Shown piece by piece: positions 30,469-40,693 of a stretch of DNA of 64,000 nt. Origin of the DNA: Isochrysis galbana (Eukaryota; Haptophyta; Isochrysidales; Isochrysidaceae); the NCBI GenBank assembly GCA_018136815.1, contig CM030931.1:8296557-8360556 (forward strand), read 5' to 3'. The notes beneath the pieces are model-generated. The model searched no databases and had not been told where the DNA came from. It saw only the letters and a program-made list of their open reading frames with translations. Position 1 is the first letter of the stretch, and every line of letters begins with the position of its first letter. The position numbers were made by a program, and so were the translations under genes.

Positions 30469-32322
30469 TCAAACGAAGCCATTCCGAGCAGCCGTGCTGT
30501 ACGGGTCGCGGCGGTCAGAACCGTAGCGCGCATACCGATCGCGGTCGTCGCGGTAGTTTTCGTAAGGGTAAGGACCGTATACGTCAGGATTGTTGTCGAA
30601 CCTATCGTATCGATCATATCGACCTCGGTCAGTGCGGTGGTCGTATAGGTCCCGATCTCGGTCGTACAAATCTCGATCGTACCGGTCTCGGTCGCGCCGG
30701 TCACGGTCTCGGTCGTACTGGTCATCGTCATACCGATCTCGAGAGGTGGTGGGACCGCGGTCAATGGAGGGACGAACGTATCCTCGTGGTTCACGGAAGT
30801 AGCCTGAGCGGCCTTCGCGTTCACGGTCGATGACGCGCTCATCTGCGAATCGTTCACGGTGTGCACCGTAAGCACCAGCACGATCCCGGCCCATTCGCTC
30901 CCTGGGATAGCGATCCCCGCTATCTTCGGCAAGGCGACCCCCGCGCCCGTAGCGGTCATCGCGCTCGTAGCGCTGCTCTTGCCCATAGAAGTCGGGGCGG
31001 CGTCTGCGGTCGGAGTCTGGGCCGAAGTAGGGGTCCCGGCCGCCGCGCGGGGGCCGGGCCATTTCAGGGTAGGCATTGCGCCGATCTCGGTCGCTTTCAA
31101 GCATCTGGCGCCTTTCCAGGCTACGCTCCTGCATCAGCTGGTCGTCAGTGGCGTACCCAGCGTCGTTGACAGGGGCTCCACGACGGTCCATTTCGCTAGG
31201 TGGGCCGAAGCGAGCGCCTGAATTAGAGCTGGTATCCGGGCCGTAGCGCGCGCCTGGACCGTAGCGCGCGCCTGGACCATAGCGCGCGCCTGGACCGTAG
31301 CGCGCGTCTGGACCGTAGCCTCCACGACTAGCATAGCCCGGCTCCCGGCCATAGTCTACGCCGCGCCCGTAGCCGCCGGGAGGAAGCTCTCGGCGTTCCA
31401 GCCTAGGATGGTACCGGCCGGCGCTATTGTAGTCGTCACTGGTGACGCGTCGCCCCTCGAGGGCGTAGTTGCGACCAACATAATCGTGAGGTACGACCGA
31501 GGCCGCCATCGGGAACTCGAGGGGCCCACTGTTGAGGACACGAACCGTGCAGCTCGTTCCAAACGTCTGGAGAACGCAGAAGAAGGGCCGGAGGAGGGCG
31601 TCATCGGTGAAGAGGTCGATGATCTGTTTGCTGTTGTCCGGCCCAGACAAGAGCTCGATCTTGGCGTTGAGAGGACGGCCGTCCGTCTTTAGTAGGAGCT
31701 GGACGCTCTCGACGCGGGGATCGAGAGGAAATGTCTTAATGGATCCACCCTGAATGTTTCTCATCGAGGTGAGGCACGCAGATGACGGCCGATAGACGTT
31801 GTCCTCGTGGCCAACGACGCTTGCCTCAAAGGGGAACTCCATTTGGCCGATATTCTTGACGGCGACCGTGTTGGGAGCGCGAGGCGTGGCAAGGACGGCG
31901 CTAAAGGGCACCCTCGCGCCGTTTTGGATGTGTACTCGCATCTTAACGGGGATGTGGTCGGGGCCGTTCCACAGCTCGACCTCGGCATCGATCGGGCGTC
32001 CCTCTGAAGTGAGGTCGACCTGCACCCTCGGCACGTACGGCGAGCCGTACGACCATGTGACGCGTGAATTGCCTTGTATATGAACAAACTCACCCGAGTT
32101 GGTCATCCGTTGTGGTCGTGCCTCATCCGTGCCGCGAATGCGCTCTCCGTCGAAGAATCGGTCTGAGGAGAGGGAAGGGTCCATTGCGGCGCCCACAAGC
32201 TCACGGAGGACCATGCCTGGCTGTCTGGGGCGTGGGCTGAGCGAGCGGGGGAGGAGGCTGCGCAGCGAGAGGGCCGATGCTGTGGCCGAGGAGAACAGCA
32301 GCAGCAGCGCAGCAGGTGCCAT
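30469..32322 (-). CDS. Predicted plastid-targeted protein with duplicated beta-rich unit and RDY-rich tail
   Basis: I start at the ATG at 32322 (MAPAALLLLFSSATASALSL), since upstream in-frame codons only translate a CT microsatellite; this gives 617 residues. The leader looks like a signal peptide with an ASA-L cleavage region followed by an Arg/Ser/Pro-rich transit-like segment. Residues ~90-169 and ~198-276 are two related units sharing the patterns AEVELWNGPDHIPVKM / AKIELLSGPDNSKQII and GQMEFPFEASVV / GPLEFPMAASVV. Similar single units occur in predicted plastid proteins of diatoms and other algae, of unknown function. From ~300 on the protein is low-complexity, with four ARYGPG-type repeats and an Arg/Asp/Tyr-rich tail, probably disordered. 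Confidence 0.78.
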   Translation of the reverse strand: MAPAALLLLFSSATASALSLRSLLPRSLSPRPRQPGMVLRELVGAAMDPSLSSDRFFDGERIRGTDEARPQRMTNSGEFVHIQGNSRVTWSYGSPYVPRVQVDLTSEGRPIDAEVELWNGPDHIPVKMRVHIQNGARVPFSAVLATPRAPNTVAVKNIGQMEFPFEASVVGHEDNVYRPSSACLTSMRNIQGGSIKTFPLDPRVESVQLLLKTDGRPLNAKIELLSGPDNSKQIIDLFTDDALLRPFFCVLQTFGTSCTVRVLNSGPLEFPMAASVVPHDYVGRNYALEGRRVTSDDYNSAGRYHPRLERRELPPGGYGRGVDYGREPGYASRGGYGPDARYGPGARYGPGARYGPGARYGPDTSSNSGARFGPPSEMDRRGAPVNDAGYATDDQLMQERSLERRQMLESDRDRRNAYPEMARPPRGGRDPYFGPDSDRRRRPDFYGQEQRYERDDRYGRGGRLAEDSGDRYPRERMGRDRAGAYGAHRERFADERVIDREREGRSGYFREPRGYVRPSIDRGPTTSRDRYDDDQYDRDRDRRDRDRYDRDLYDRDRDLYDHRTDRGRYDRYDRFDNNPDVYGPYPYENYRDDRDRYARYGSDRRDPYSTAARNGFV

Positions 32323-32341
32323 CGCCGCAGCACCAGGGAGG

Positions 32342-32342
<1 letters not shown>

Positions 32343-32423
<81 letters not shown>

Positions 32424-32444
32424 TCTCTCCCTCCCTCTCTCCCT

Positions 32445-32517
<73 letters not shown>
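32343..32517. repeat. CT microsatellite (GA on coding strand)
   Basis: About 175 bp of (CT)n with CCCT interruptions, ending ~20 bp 5' of the ATG of the minus-strand gene. Confidence 0.9.
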
Positions 32518-32519
<2 letters not shown>

Positions 32520-32839
32520 CCCCCACGCCCACCCGCCCGCCCCCTTTTTCCGTCTCTCTCTCTCTCGCCCTCTCTCTCTCTCTCTCTCTCCCTGCAGTGG
32601 TTGAGAGGAGCGAAGAGGTGAGAAGGGGTGAGAAGGGGTGAGAAGGGGTGAGAAGGAGAGAGAGTGTGTGTGCGGCGGACAGGGAGAGAAAGAGGGGCTC
32701 TGCGCTCTCAACGAAAGAAAGGAAAAAGAGGCCGTCACACGTGAGAAACGCCTGGTGGATCTTCTTCTGTACGTCACTGGCGCGCTCGCTCCGTGGCGCG
32801 CGGCCAAAACAAACAATTCCTCTTGTTGTTCTCTAAGCG

Positions 32840-32849
<10 letters not shown>

Positions 32850-32876
<27 letters not shown>

Positions 32877-32940
32877 CCTCCCTCCCTCCCTCCCTCCCTC
32901 CCTCCCTCCCTCCCTCCCCCCCCCTCCCTTCCCTCTCTCT
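32850..32940. repeat. CT and CCCT microsatellite
   Basis: (CT)n grading into (CCCT)n and a C run. Confidence 0.85.
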
Positions 32941-33008
32941 TTCAAAAGACATCCATGAAACCATCGTTCGTAATGCTTAGAACAAGGTAAAGAGTGTGAG
33001 GATTCAGC

Positions 33009-33040
<32 letters not shown>

Positions 33041-33263
33041 CGCACACATCGTCGCGTCTCTCCTCCTCTCCCCCCCCCCCCTCTCTCTACTACTCCCCGA
33101 CGACGACCCACACACGGAGGGCATCATCCCCTGCTGTTCTGTGAAAGGGACGCCCACATGAATACTTGCTTGAATAGAGAGCGACGAATGAGATCAAGGA
33201 ATCCCCCGGGGATCTCGCCCCCCCCCCCCCCCTCGCGCGCGAGAAGAGGAGAAGGAACACATG

Positions 33264-33401
33264 AAGACTCTAGGCTCTAGGAGTAGGAGTACTCCCCATT
33301 TGAAGAGAGGGCAGGCGAGCTGCGTCTCGTCGTCTCGTCGCTTCTTCTCTCTCTCTTCTTTAGCATACTCCTACTCTAGGGAGCTAGGGAGTACTCCTAC
33401 A
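33264..33401. repeat. CTAGG/GGAGTACTCC inverted repeats
   Basis: The arms GACTCTAGGCTCTAGGAGTA and, ~100 bp on, TACTCCTACTCTAGGGAG form interlocking inverted repeats with palindromic GGAGTACTCC. They are similar in style to the CTCTAGAG palindromes at 19139-19195. Confidence 0.6.
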
Positions 33402-33678
33402 TCGCGAGCTGAGGACGTGTGTGGCGGACGGGGAAGTCTCTAAGATCAAAGAGAGGATTTGTGTCTTGAGTTTTGTATTAGAAGGGGCTCATAGTCCCCA
33501 TGTGCCTTGGTGTACGCTTAATTAGGTGTCCTCCGTCCTCCGATCTCGTCCCCTCTTTGCGTCGCTAAGACCATGCTACACCTAGCCGCTCATCAAATAA
33601 ATAAACGCAAACGCCGGCATCGCGACATCGCGACCAATTTGTTAAATCGGGTGGTACGGCGGAGTACGTGGAAATAGT

Positions 33679-34340
33679 CGGCTAAAAAGTTCCGTCCTAC
33701 ATTATAGGACCGCGTCCTACGATTTCGGTGTATTTGTAGGACCCTGAGCTTGAAAGCCACAGAATTTTCGAGAGTGAAGGATTGGGAGTTCCCACCAACT
33801 GAAGGATAGTCCCAACTCAGTCTTGAGATCCTTAGCTCCCACTATGGCCAAGGCTGTAGACTTCGTCTTGACCGAGCTTTCGGCTCTAGCGTGAACTGAG
33901 TACTTCGGCCATCGGAGGCCACCGGGTGCGTCGAGAGTTTTGTTTTTGCCCCGCAAGAGGCAAAAGCAGCCAAAACTCTCATTGGGCTTCAAAACCAAGC
34001 TTGGTCTCCACTGAAGGTCGAAAAGAACCCATGCCAAAGAGCATTTCATCTCGTGGGAGCAAGTTCTAGGGAGCTCATCATGAGCCTCAAATCGTGTCCT
34101 CAGGTGTTTGCGGCAATTCGTAGGACAACGCCGTTTTTTGCCGGGAAGGCTTCCGCGAGTGGCAAATAACTCATTATGCTTTGAGAATGGTGTCTTGAGC
34201 CTCTAGGAGGACTCAATGAGGGCAATGAGATGAACACAGAAACCAAATCCTAGCTCCCCATTCCTAGATTGAACCGTGTCTTCATAGTTCACAACGTCGT
34301 CCTACATTGTAGGACTCGTCCTATAAAGCTGGGTACCTTT
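33679..34340. repeat. 352-bp repeat family C, copy 2, and likely continuation
   Basis: 33679-34030 appears identical to 11234-11585. The sequence continues to a second hairpin GTCCTACATTGTAGGAC at about 34304-34320 followed by CGTCCTATAAAGC. This mirrors the hairpin at the left end, so the intact unit may be ~660 bp with similar hairpins at each end and copy 1 truncated. Confidence 0.7.
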
Positions 34341-34557
34341 ATCCGTAGTGTCAGCTGACATCAGTGACTTGTGTCTTTGCTGCAAATGTCAATACCACAA
34401 AACGCCTAGTTGTTGTCCGATAACGGGCCCCTAGCGGCTCAGGTTACTCTGTGCGTGCGGTGTGCGATGCTGGGCACGGGTTCGAGCCCCAGTTTAGCTT
34501 GTTTTACATATACTACATACGTAGTACTTTTTCTTTGGCTGTAGAAAGTAAAGAGGA

Positions 34558-35000
34558 CAACCTACTTTTATAAGTGGGGGTCAATGGGGGCCTCGCGCCC
34601 CCCTCTCTCCATCGCGGACACCCCCCGGGGTGGGCCCGTACATTCAACCCCAATCCCTGCCCTCTGGCAGGGGCAGGGCACTCAACAAGACAGCCCAGAC
34701 CCCCAGTGGGCGCGGGCCGCGAGCCGCACTCCCACGCCCGCATTGGGCCTGCCCTCGAGCTGACTCCCCCCCTGTCCCTGGTCGCCAGGCATACAGGGGC
34801 CTCTGGGAGGCTCCCATGACCAGCGTGGCAAGCGTGGGAGTGGCAGGGGGGGCCAGGGGCTGAGCCCCAGCCTCCACTGCCCCCTGAGCTGCCCTGCTGG
34901 CCCTCTGGGAGCCCCTACAGGACCTCTGAGAGCAGGCCAGGGCGCGCGCATGGCGACGCGCCACAGGGACGACGCGGGGTGAGAGTGGAGAGAGGGAGAG
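34558..35000 (+). repeat. Dispersed repeat family A, copy 2, plus GC-rich module
   Basis: 34558-34684 matches 1963-2089. The following GC-rich block (about 34790-34930, with GCCCCAGCCTCC..CTGCCCCCTGAGCTG) resembles 46560-46640 and, inverted, 7920-8050. Together these outline a larger non-autonomous element. Confidence 0.65.
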
Positions 35001-35131
35001 GGGGGATTTTGCACCCCCCCCCGACGGAGTGCGGTGAGAAACAGGCCCTGTTTGCGTTAGCAAACGGGTAGGGGGCAGGCGGCTTGCCTTCATTTGGTCT
35101 CCTTCCCTCAGGGTTTCTTCCCCTCCCTGTG

Positions 35132-35254
35132 GGGACTCTCACCCTACCATGAGCCCCCCCGCGAGCACCCCCAAGGAGAGGCCCAGGAGCACCCCGTACG
35201 CGACCAGAACGGCGTCGCCTTGGCTCGGTATGAGGGCGCGCCCCGAGAGGGCCT
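35132..35254 (-). pseudogene. Duplicated end of the cytochrome b561 exon
   Basis: On the minus strand this matches 24289-24420 with a handful of differences. It covers the last ~36 codons (ALSGRALIPSQGDAVLVAYG, then GLMVG and TGA) and the following GAGAGTCCCCACAGGG. Only this fragment is present. It lies 250 bp from the FkbM gene and in opposite orientation. Confidence 0.8.
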
Positions 35255-35505
35255 CCTTCGACAAGGATTCATTGTGGTGACGTTGGTGAACATCTCGAGG
35301 AGACGAGGAGAAAAATAAGTCGTTAGAGCTAGCATTCTCGGAGCTCTTCCCGGTCCTCCCACCGAGTTTCACTCCTGGACATGCCTCTTTGAATTTACGA
35401 GAGAAGAAAGCGCGCGCGCGCCGCCGCGCGCATTCTGTCAGATTGACCCCTCGCGCGAGCGGTGGGAGGGGGAAAGCGCGCGCACGCGCGCAGTGGGGGG
35501 AGGGA

Positions 35506-36249
35506 ATGACGTGCGCTACCGGGCAGCCCTTCGCGGTGCGCGCGCGCGGCCTCGCCTTCACGCAGTGCCTCCACGAGGGCGCCGACACCATCGGCGACTA
35601 CGTGCGCAAGCACGGGCGATGGACGGGCTGCGACACCCTCGCGAGCACGTGGGAGAGGCCGGAGGTCGCGGCGGGCGGCGGCGTCTTCGTCGACGTCGGC
35701 GCCAACATCGGCAGCTGCACGCTCCTCATGCTCGCCCTCGGCGCCACGGTGCACGCCTTCGAGCCCGTGCCCGACAACGTCCGGCTGCTCAACGCGTCCG
35801 TCCGCGCCAACCCCGGCTTCGCCGACCGCGTCGTCGTCAAGCAGCTCGCACTCGGCGCGCGCCCGCAGCGCGCGGCCTCGCTCTTCGTGCAGGCGCGCAA
35901 CTCGGGCAACGCCGTGCTCCACGTGCCCGTGCCCGACCGCGCGACCGACCAGATGCACGCGCCGATCCGCGTCGAGGTGAGCACGGCCGACGCCGAGCTC
36001 GCCGCCGTCCGGCGGGTGCGGCTCATGAAGCTCGACGTGCAGGGGAGCGAGCTGAGCGTCCTCCGCGGCGCGCGGCGCACCCTCCGGCGCACCGCCGCCC
36101 TCTCCTTCGAGGTCGCGCACCGCCACCTGGCCGCGCACAACGCCTCCGCCCAGCTGCTCGCGGCCGAGGTGGCCGCCGCCGGCTTCCGCCTCCGCGAGTC
36201 TTGGGACCGCACGGGGGGCGACTGGGTCGGGGTGCGCGACCCCCAGTGA
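35506..36249 (+). CDS. FkbM-family methyltransferase
   Basis: A 247-residue protein from the ATG at 35506. The frame is open further upstream, but that part is only GC/Arg-rich. The S-adenosylmethionine-binding motif is FVDVGANIGS (61-70), with the acidic residue in AFEPVP (84-89). The FkbM hallmark is LMKLDVQGSELSVLRGA (173-189). Family members O-methylate sugars, polyketides or glycans. The C-terminus (RLRESWDRTGGDWVGV) fits the usual end. The third codon position is almost always G or C, a stronger bias than in neighbouring genes. The gene stands alone between repeats, so it could be a recently transposed or duplicated copy. Confidence 0.87.
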   Translation: MTCATGQPFAVRARGLAFTQCLHEGADTIGDYVRKHGRWTGCDTLASTWERPEVAAGGGVFVDVGANIGSCTLLMLALGATVHAFEPVPDNVRLLNASVRANPGFADRVVVKQLALGARPQRAASLFVQARNSGNAVLHVPVPDRATDQMHAPIRVEVSTADAELAAVRRVRLMKLDVQGSELSVLRGARRTLRRTAALSFEVAHRHLAAHNASAQLLAAEVAAAGFRLRESWDRTGGDWVGVRDPQ

Positions 36250-36615
36250 CGTCGCTAGGGAGAAAGACGTGCGCACCCTCAGTATGTGTTTTTCTCTCGT
36301 GATTGGTAACGAGAATCATGCGTACCAAGCCCGCGTGTGCCCTAGTGCTCTGCGTCATGTCGGTTTGATTCACAAAGGTGAATTGCCAAATTCACGTTTT
36401 TTTTCTATTTGTGCTTTCTCAATCCCAAGCCATGTACTGACCCAGTCACCGGGACTGCAGTGTCGGGAGTATGAGTGAGTGCGAGGGTGGAGAGGCTACC
36501 CATGTTTGAATTAGTAGCAACGATTATATTATGTAAACGCAACTGTCGTACAAGGACCTAGTTGTGAAGTGCCGTTTGGTGTTTCGTGACGGGTTTTACC
36601 TATCCCGCTACCACG

Positions 36616-37511
36616 CCAGAAAGTTGTTGGTTTCCCCCCCTACCCCCTCACGCGGAAAGGTGTCAGATTTCGTCTATTAAAAAACCCATAGCTTGGGGGG
36701 GGGGAGGGCTAATCTGACAACTTTCCGCGTGAGGGGGTAGGGGGGGGAAACAACAACTTTCTGGGGAATGCACGTCGGCCAAGCAGCCTACCCCGCCAAG
36801 TCGTGCACCGCCTCCAGAAAGTTGTTGGTTTCCCCCCATACCCCCTCACGCGGAAAGGTGTCAGATTTCGTCTTCACGCGGAAAGGTGTCAGATTTCGTC
36901 TATTAAAAAACCCATAGCTTGGGGGGGGGATGGCTAATCTGACAACTTTCCGCGTGAGGGGGTAGGGGGGGAAAACAACAACTTTCTGGGGAATGCACGT
37001 CGGCCGAGCAGCCTACCCCGCCAAGTCGTGCACCGCCTCCAGAAAGTTGTTGGTTTCCCCCCCTACCCCCTCGCGCGGAAATGTGTCAGATTTCGTCTAT
37101 TAAAAAACCCCATAGCTTGGGGGGGAGGGCTAATCTGACAACTTTCCGCGTGAGGGGGTAGGGGGGGAAAACAACAACTTTCTGGGGAATGCACGTCGGT
37201 CGAGCAGCCTACCCCGCCAAGTCGTGCACCGCCTCCAGAAAGTTGTTGGTTTTCCCCCCTACCCCCTCACGCGGAAAGGTGTCAGATTTCGTCTATTAAA
37301 AATACCCATAGCTTGGGGGGGAGGGCTAATCTGACAACTTTCCGCGTGAGGGGGTAGGGGGGGAAAACAACAACTTTCTGGGGAAGGCACGCCGGCCGAG
37401 CAGCCTACCCCGCCAAGTCGTGCACCGCCTCCAGAAAGTTGTTGGTTTCCCCCCCTACCCCCTCGCGCGGAAATGTGTCAGATTTCTTCTATTAAAAAAA
37501 CCCATAGCTTG

Positions 37512-37514
<3 letters not shown>
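36616..37514. repeat. Tandem satellite of ~196-bp hairpin units
   Basis: Units begin with CCAGAAAGTTGTTG at 36616, 36814, 37039, 37235 and 37431 (spacings 198, 225, 196, 196). Each unit contains an inverted repeat with arms of ~52 bp around a ~45-bp loop with TCGTCTATTAAAAAACCCAT. A spacer GGGGAATGCACGTCGGCC..CAAGTCGTGCACCGCCT follows. The 225-bp unit carries a 27-bp internal duplication (CACGCGGAAAGGTGTCAGAT block). The fifth unit is interrupted in the loop by the GA tract. No coding potential. Confidence 0.92.
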
Positions 37515-37917
<403 letters not shown>

Positions 37918-37919
37918 GG

Positions 37920-38680
37920 CTGTTAAAATAAAAAAGGAATGATCGTAGAAATAATTTTAATCAATTAAATATAATATTTTTATGAAAATATACTTTTCAA
38001 TTAATTATTCGGATAATAAAAAATCAAAAATGGAATGAGCTAATTAAATATAATTTATTATAGTATTTTTTACGAAAATATACTTTTCAATGAATTATTC
38101 GAATGGAATGAGCTAACGGAATTAGCGTATGGATAATTTTAATTAATTAATTATATTTCATTATAATATTTTTTGAGAAAATACACGTTTCAATGAAATA
38201 TTCAAATTAAAGTTTAGTGATTAGTGAAGTAATAGTAATAAAATTATTATTTAGTGACAATAAATTTGAGATCCTTAAAAATGTTGAATTAAAAATTATA
38301 ACTTGATAGTAATTATCTTATTAAACCTTAGTTTAAAATGAAGACTTTTAGTCATAGCATCGTTTGACGTTTGAGTAAACACATAATAGTAAATTTTATT
38401 TGGTTTTTTGTGGTTTTTATTTATTTTAAATATTCTTAATATTAATATTTTACTTGACGAGATCAAAATGACCGATATTTTATTTAACTTGAATTTTTGG
38501 TTAGATTTTTTAATTTTACTATTTTTATATTACGTCTTCAATAATCTTTAATTTAATTACTAATTTAATTACCATATTGTACTTATATATTATATTTTAA
38601 TATTAATCCTAGTAACTTTATGTCATTTCTAAAACTATTAGCTGTTAGATACTCTAAGTTTTAAAAACTATTTTCAGGGG
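37920..38680. other. Extremely AT-rich block
   Basis: About 750 bp with very low G+C in an otherwise GC-rich window and no ORF above 60 codons. Its left part has three imperfect direct repeats sharing AATATACTTTTCAATGAATT-like cores (about 37985, 38082 and 38180) and GGAATGAGCTAA motifs. It could be an organelle-derived insert, an origin or a centromere-like AT island, or repeat-element sequence. No organelle gene was recognised. Confidence 0.85.
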
Positions 38681-38774
38681 GGAGAAAGAGAACAAAGAAA
38701 AGAGGAGAAAGGAGAACAGAGGATAGGAGGGGGGAAGAGAGAGAGAAGGAGAGCGAGCCAAAGAGAGGAGGAAC

Positions 38775-38995
38775 CCCCCGTTTGCTATCGGGGGATTTCC
38801 TCTTCCCCCGATAGCTATCGGGGGGTCCACTTACGGCACCCCCCAGGAGCTATCCCCCGATAGCTCTCGGGGGATTTTCTCGGTCCCCCGGTAGCTCTCG
38901 GGGGGGCTGTTGGCGATCGGGAAAAAATTTCCCCCCGATAGCTATCGGGGGCCCCCGATAGCTATCGGGGGGCGTTGGCTCCTGGGGGGTAACAT
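38775..38995. repeat. Cluster of CCCCCGATAGCTATCGGGGG palindromes
   Basis: At least five complete or near-complete copies of a 20-bp palindrome (CCCCCGATAGCTATCGGGGG and variants with CTCTCGG), with additional half-copies. Outer arms CCCCCCAGGAGC and GCTCCTGGGGGG are inverted to each other (about 38840-38851 and 38978-38989), enclosing most of the cluster. Confidence 0.9.
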
Positions 38996-39699
38996 ATACA
39001 TACATACACTGTTGCTTGTTACTTGGGATACTCACTACTCACACACCCATTGCCATTCGCCTCTCATAGCTACCACCCATACACTCATTCATGCTCGTCA
39101 CTGTCACTACTCTCCCCCTCTCTCTCTTCGCCGAATACCATCTCCCCATCTCCCCATCAGCGGCATCCGGTTCCAGTAGCACCCAACCCGAGGTTGCGTC
39201 GACTCCATACATCATACATGGACATCTCCAAGAAATGTTTTACCATGTGAACCATCAATCTCGTAGTGCGCCACGACATTGACAACATTGCCATGAACTT
39301 TGCGCCGCCTGGCGCGCAGGACTGCCATCTTCTGGGAAAGCGACATCGTGGCTGTCGCTGTCGCGCGTCGCGGGGGGGGGGGGGAGGGGGGGGAGGGGGG
39401 AGGAAGGGGGGAGAGAAGAAGTAAGAAGTACTATATGTACTATGTACTATTTCTGGTGGGCGATAAGAAATAAGAAGTAAACATACTTCGACTTCGCCGC
39501 TCCGAATAAGAAGGAGGGCCCAGTTTTGGAATCTCATAAGAAAGGCTAAGAGACCTTTTTCCCCAACTTCTTAATGGTGCACCCATACTGTACCCTAGGA
39601 GTGGCACAGGTTACAGGTTACTCGAGTCGCGGCCACTTATTTCTCGAGGATCGCTCACGGCGCGAGCTGGTAAGGGCCGTTCCCCTTTGTCGACGAGAG

Positions 39700-39965
39700 T
39701 TCCTCCCCCCCCCCCCGGTGCTTTTTCCCGGAGAGTCGGCCGGCGTCGACCGGACCGCCTCAATGGGTTTTCCCTCATTCTAACTTGTGGGGAGTTAGAA
39801 TGGGAGCCGGGGGCCTGCGAGGGGGGAGATGTGGAGGGGTGCATAGGTGTATGTATCTGTGGCATCAGCACGCGTCAAGGTGTACGGGCAGGTGCACTGA
39901 CGGTTGTCGTGTTAGTACCGGGCTAGTGAGAGTAGTGGTACTAATGCTCAGTTAGATTATTGTAG
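39700..39965 (-). repeat. Dispersed repeat family F, copy 2
   Basis: Inverted copy of 23670-23890, as described for that entry. Its outer end joins TGTAGAAAGTAAAGAGGAC, which is also found at 34541-34559. Confidence 0.72.
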
Positions 39966-40693
39966 AAAGTAAAGAGGACTGCGTGTTTTGTTTTTCTCCC
40001 CGCTCCAAGCTGCTGACAACTGACAACTGACATCAGTTGTCAGCTTGAGGTAGACTGACACTGATGTAAAAAACTGACGTCAGTACTGCTGCACCATCAC
40101 TGGCTGGTAGTGGTACTAGTTAGTTGTTATAACAAGTTGTTAGTGTTAGTTGTTATTCGTGGGTCGTGAGTCGTGAGCTCATGACTATGACGATGATACG
40201 AGGTTGGACAATTCTCAATTCTAGTGAATCTGGAGCTAGAGCGGGAGAAGAGCTCTCCAGATAAAAAAAGGCACTCATCATTTGAATACTTTACTAGTAC
40301 TCCTACTGAAGTACCTGCCACCCGATGTCCACAATACACACGCCTCCTTTTACAAAAGAATCAACACCACGCCCCATGCAGCCTTCCTCCCCGTCTTACT
40401 TTCCCGCCCTTCCGCTGCGCGCGCCTCCTCTCCCTCCCCACCTCTCTCTTTTCCCCCCGCTCTCCTAGCCTTCCTTTCCTTTAACTAACGTCTCGTTCCT
40501 TTCATTACTCTGTTCGCCTACTTCATCTCTTCTCCACACCCCCCCCCCCCCCCTCACTCTCTCTCCACCGCGCGCTCTCTTCCTTCGCTCCTCGCTCCTT
40601 CTCGCTTAGCGTCAGCGACACAGCTCCCGGCCTTCCTCTCTCTCTCCCCCTTCCCCCCCCATCCTCCCACCCACCCCGTCCCTCGTTTCCTTG

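Larger units (their letters stand above)
32323..33678. other. Simple-sequence-rich spacer
   Basis: A CT microsatellite (32343-32517) directly abuts the 5' end of the preceding gene. A second CT/CCCT tract lies at 32850-32940 and a GA tract at about 33010-33040, with GGAGTACTCC-type inverted repeats at 33264-33401. Apart from these I see no gene. Confidence 0.6.
38681..40693. other. Palindrome cluster, repeat F copy and SMC1 5' flank
   Basis: 38690-38765 is purine-rich, and 38775-38995 is the palindrome cluster. 39320-39420 has G runs and 39700-39965 is an inverted copy of family F. Near 40020-40040 a hairpin CTGACAACTGACATCAGTTGTCAG lies in two arms. 40380-40690 is pyrimidine-rich 5' flank of SMC1. 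No gene is supported. Confidence 0.55.

Noticed and set aside
34425-34500. tRNA-like sequence with GGTTCGAGCCCC (B-box-like) and TAGCGGCTCAGG (A-box-like)
   Set aside because: The T stem has only three pairs, no acceptor stem closes and no anticodon stem is convincing. It could be a tRNA-derived SINE head, but cannot be supported.
35395-36276. 293-codon minus-strand ORF over the FkbM gene
   Set aside because: The FkbM motifs are unambiguous on the plus strand. High GC third positions keep the antisense frame open.
36616-37514. CRISPR-like array
   Set aside because: Units are tandem near-identical 196-bp sequences with internal inverted arms, not short repeats with unique spacers, and the context is eukaryotic.
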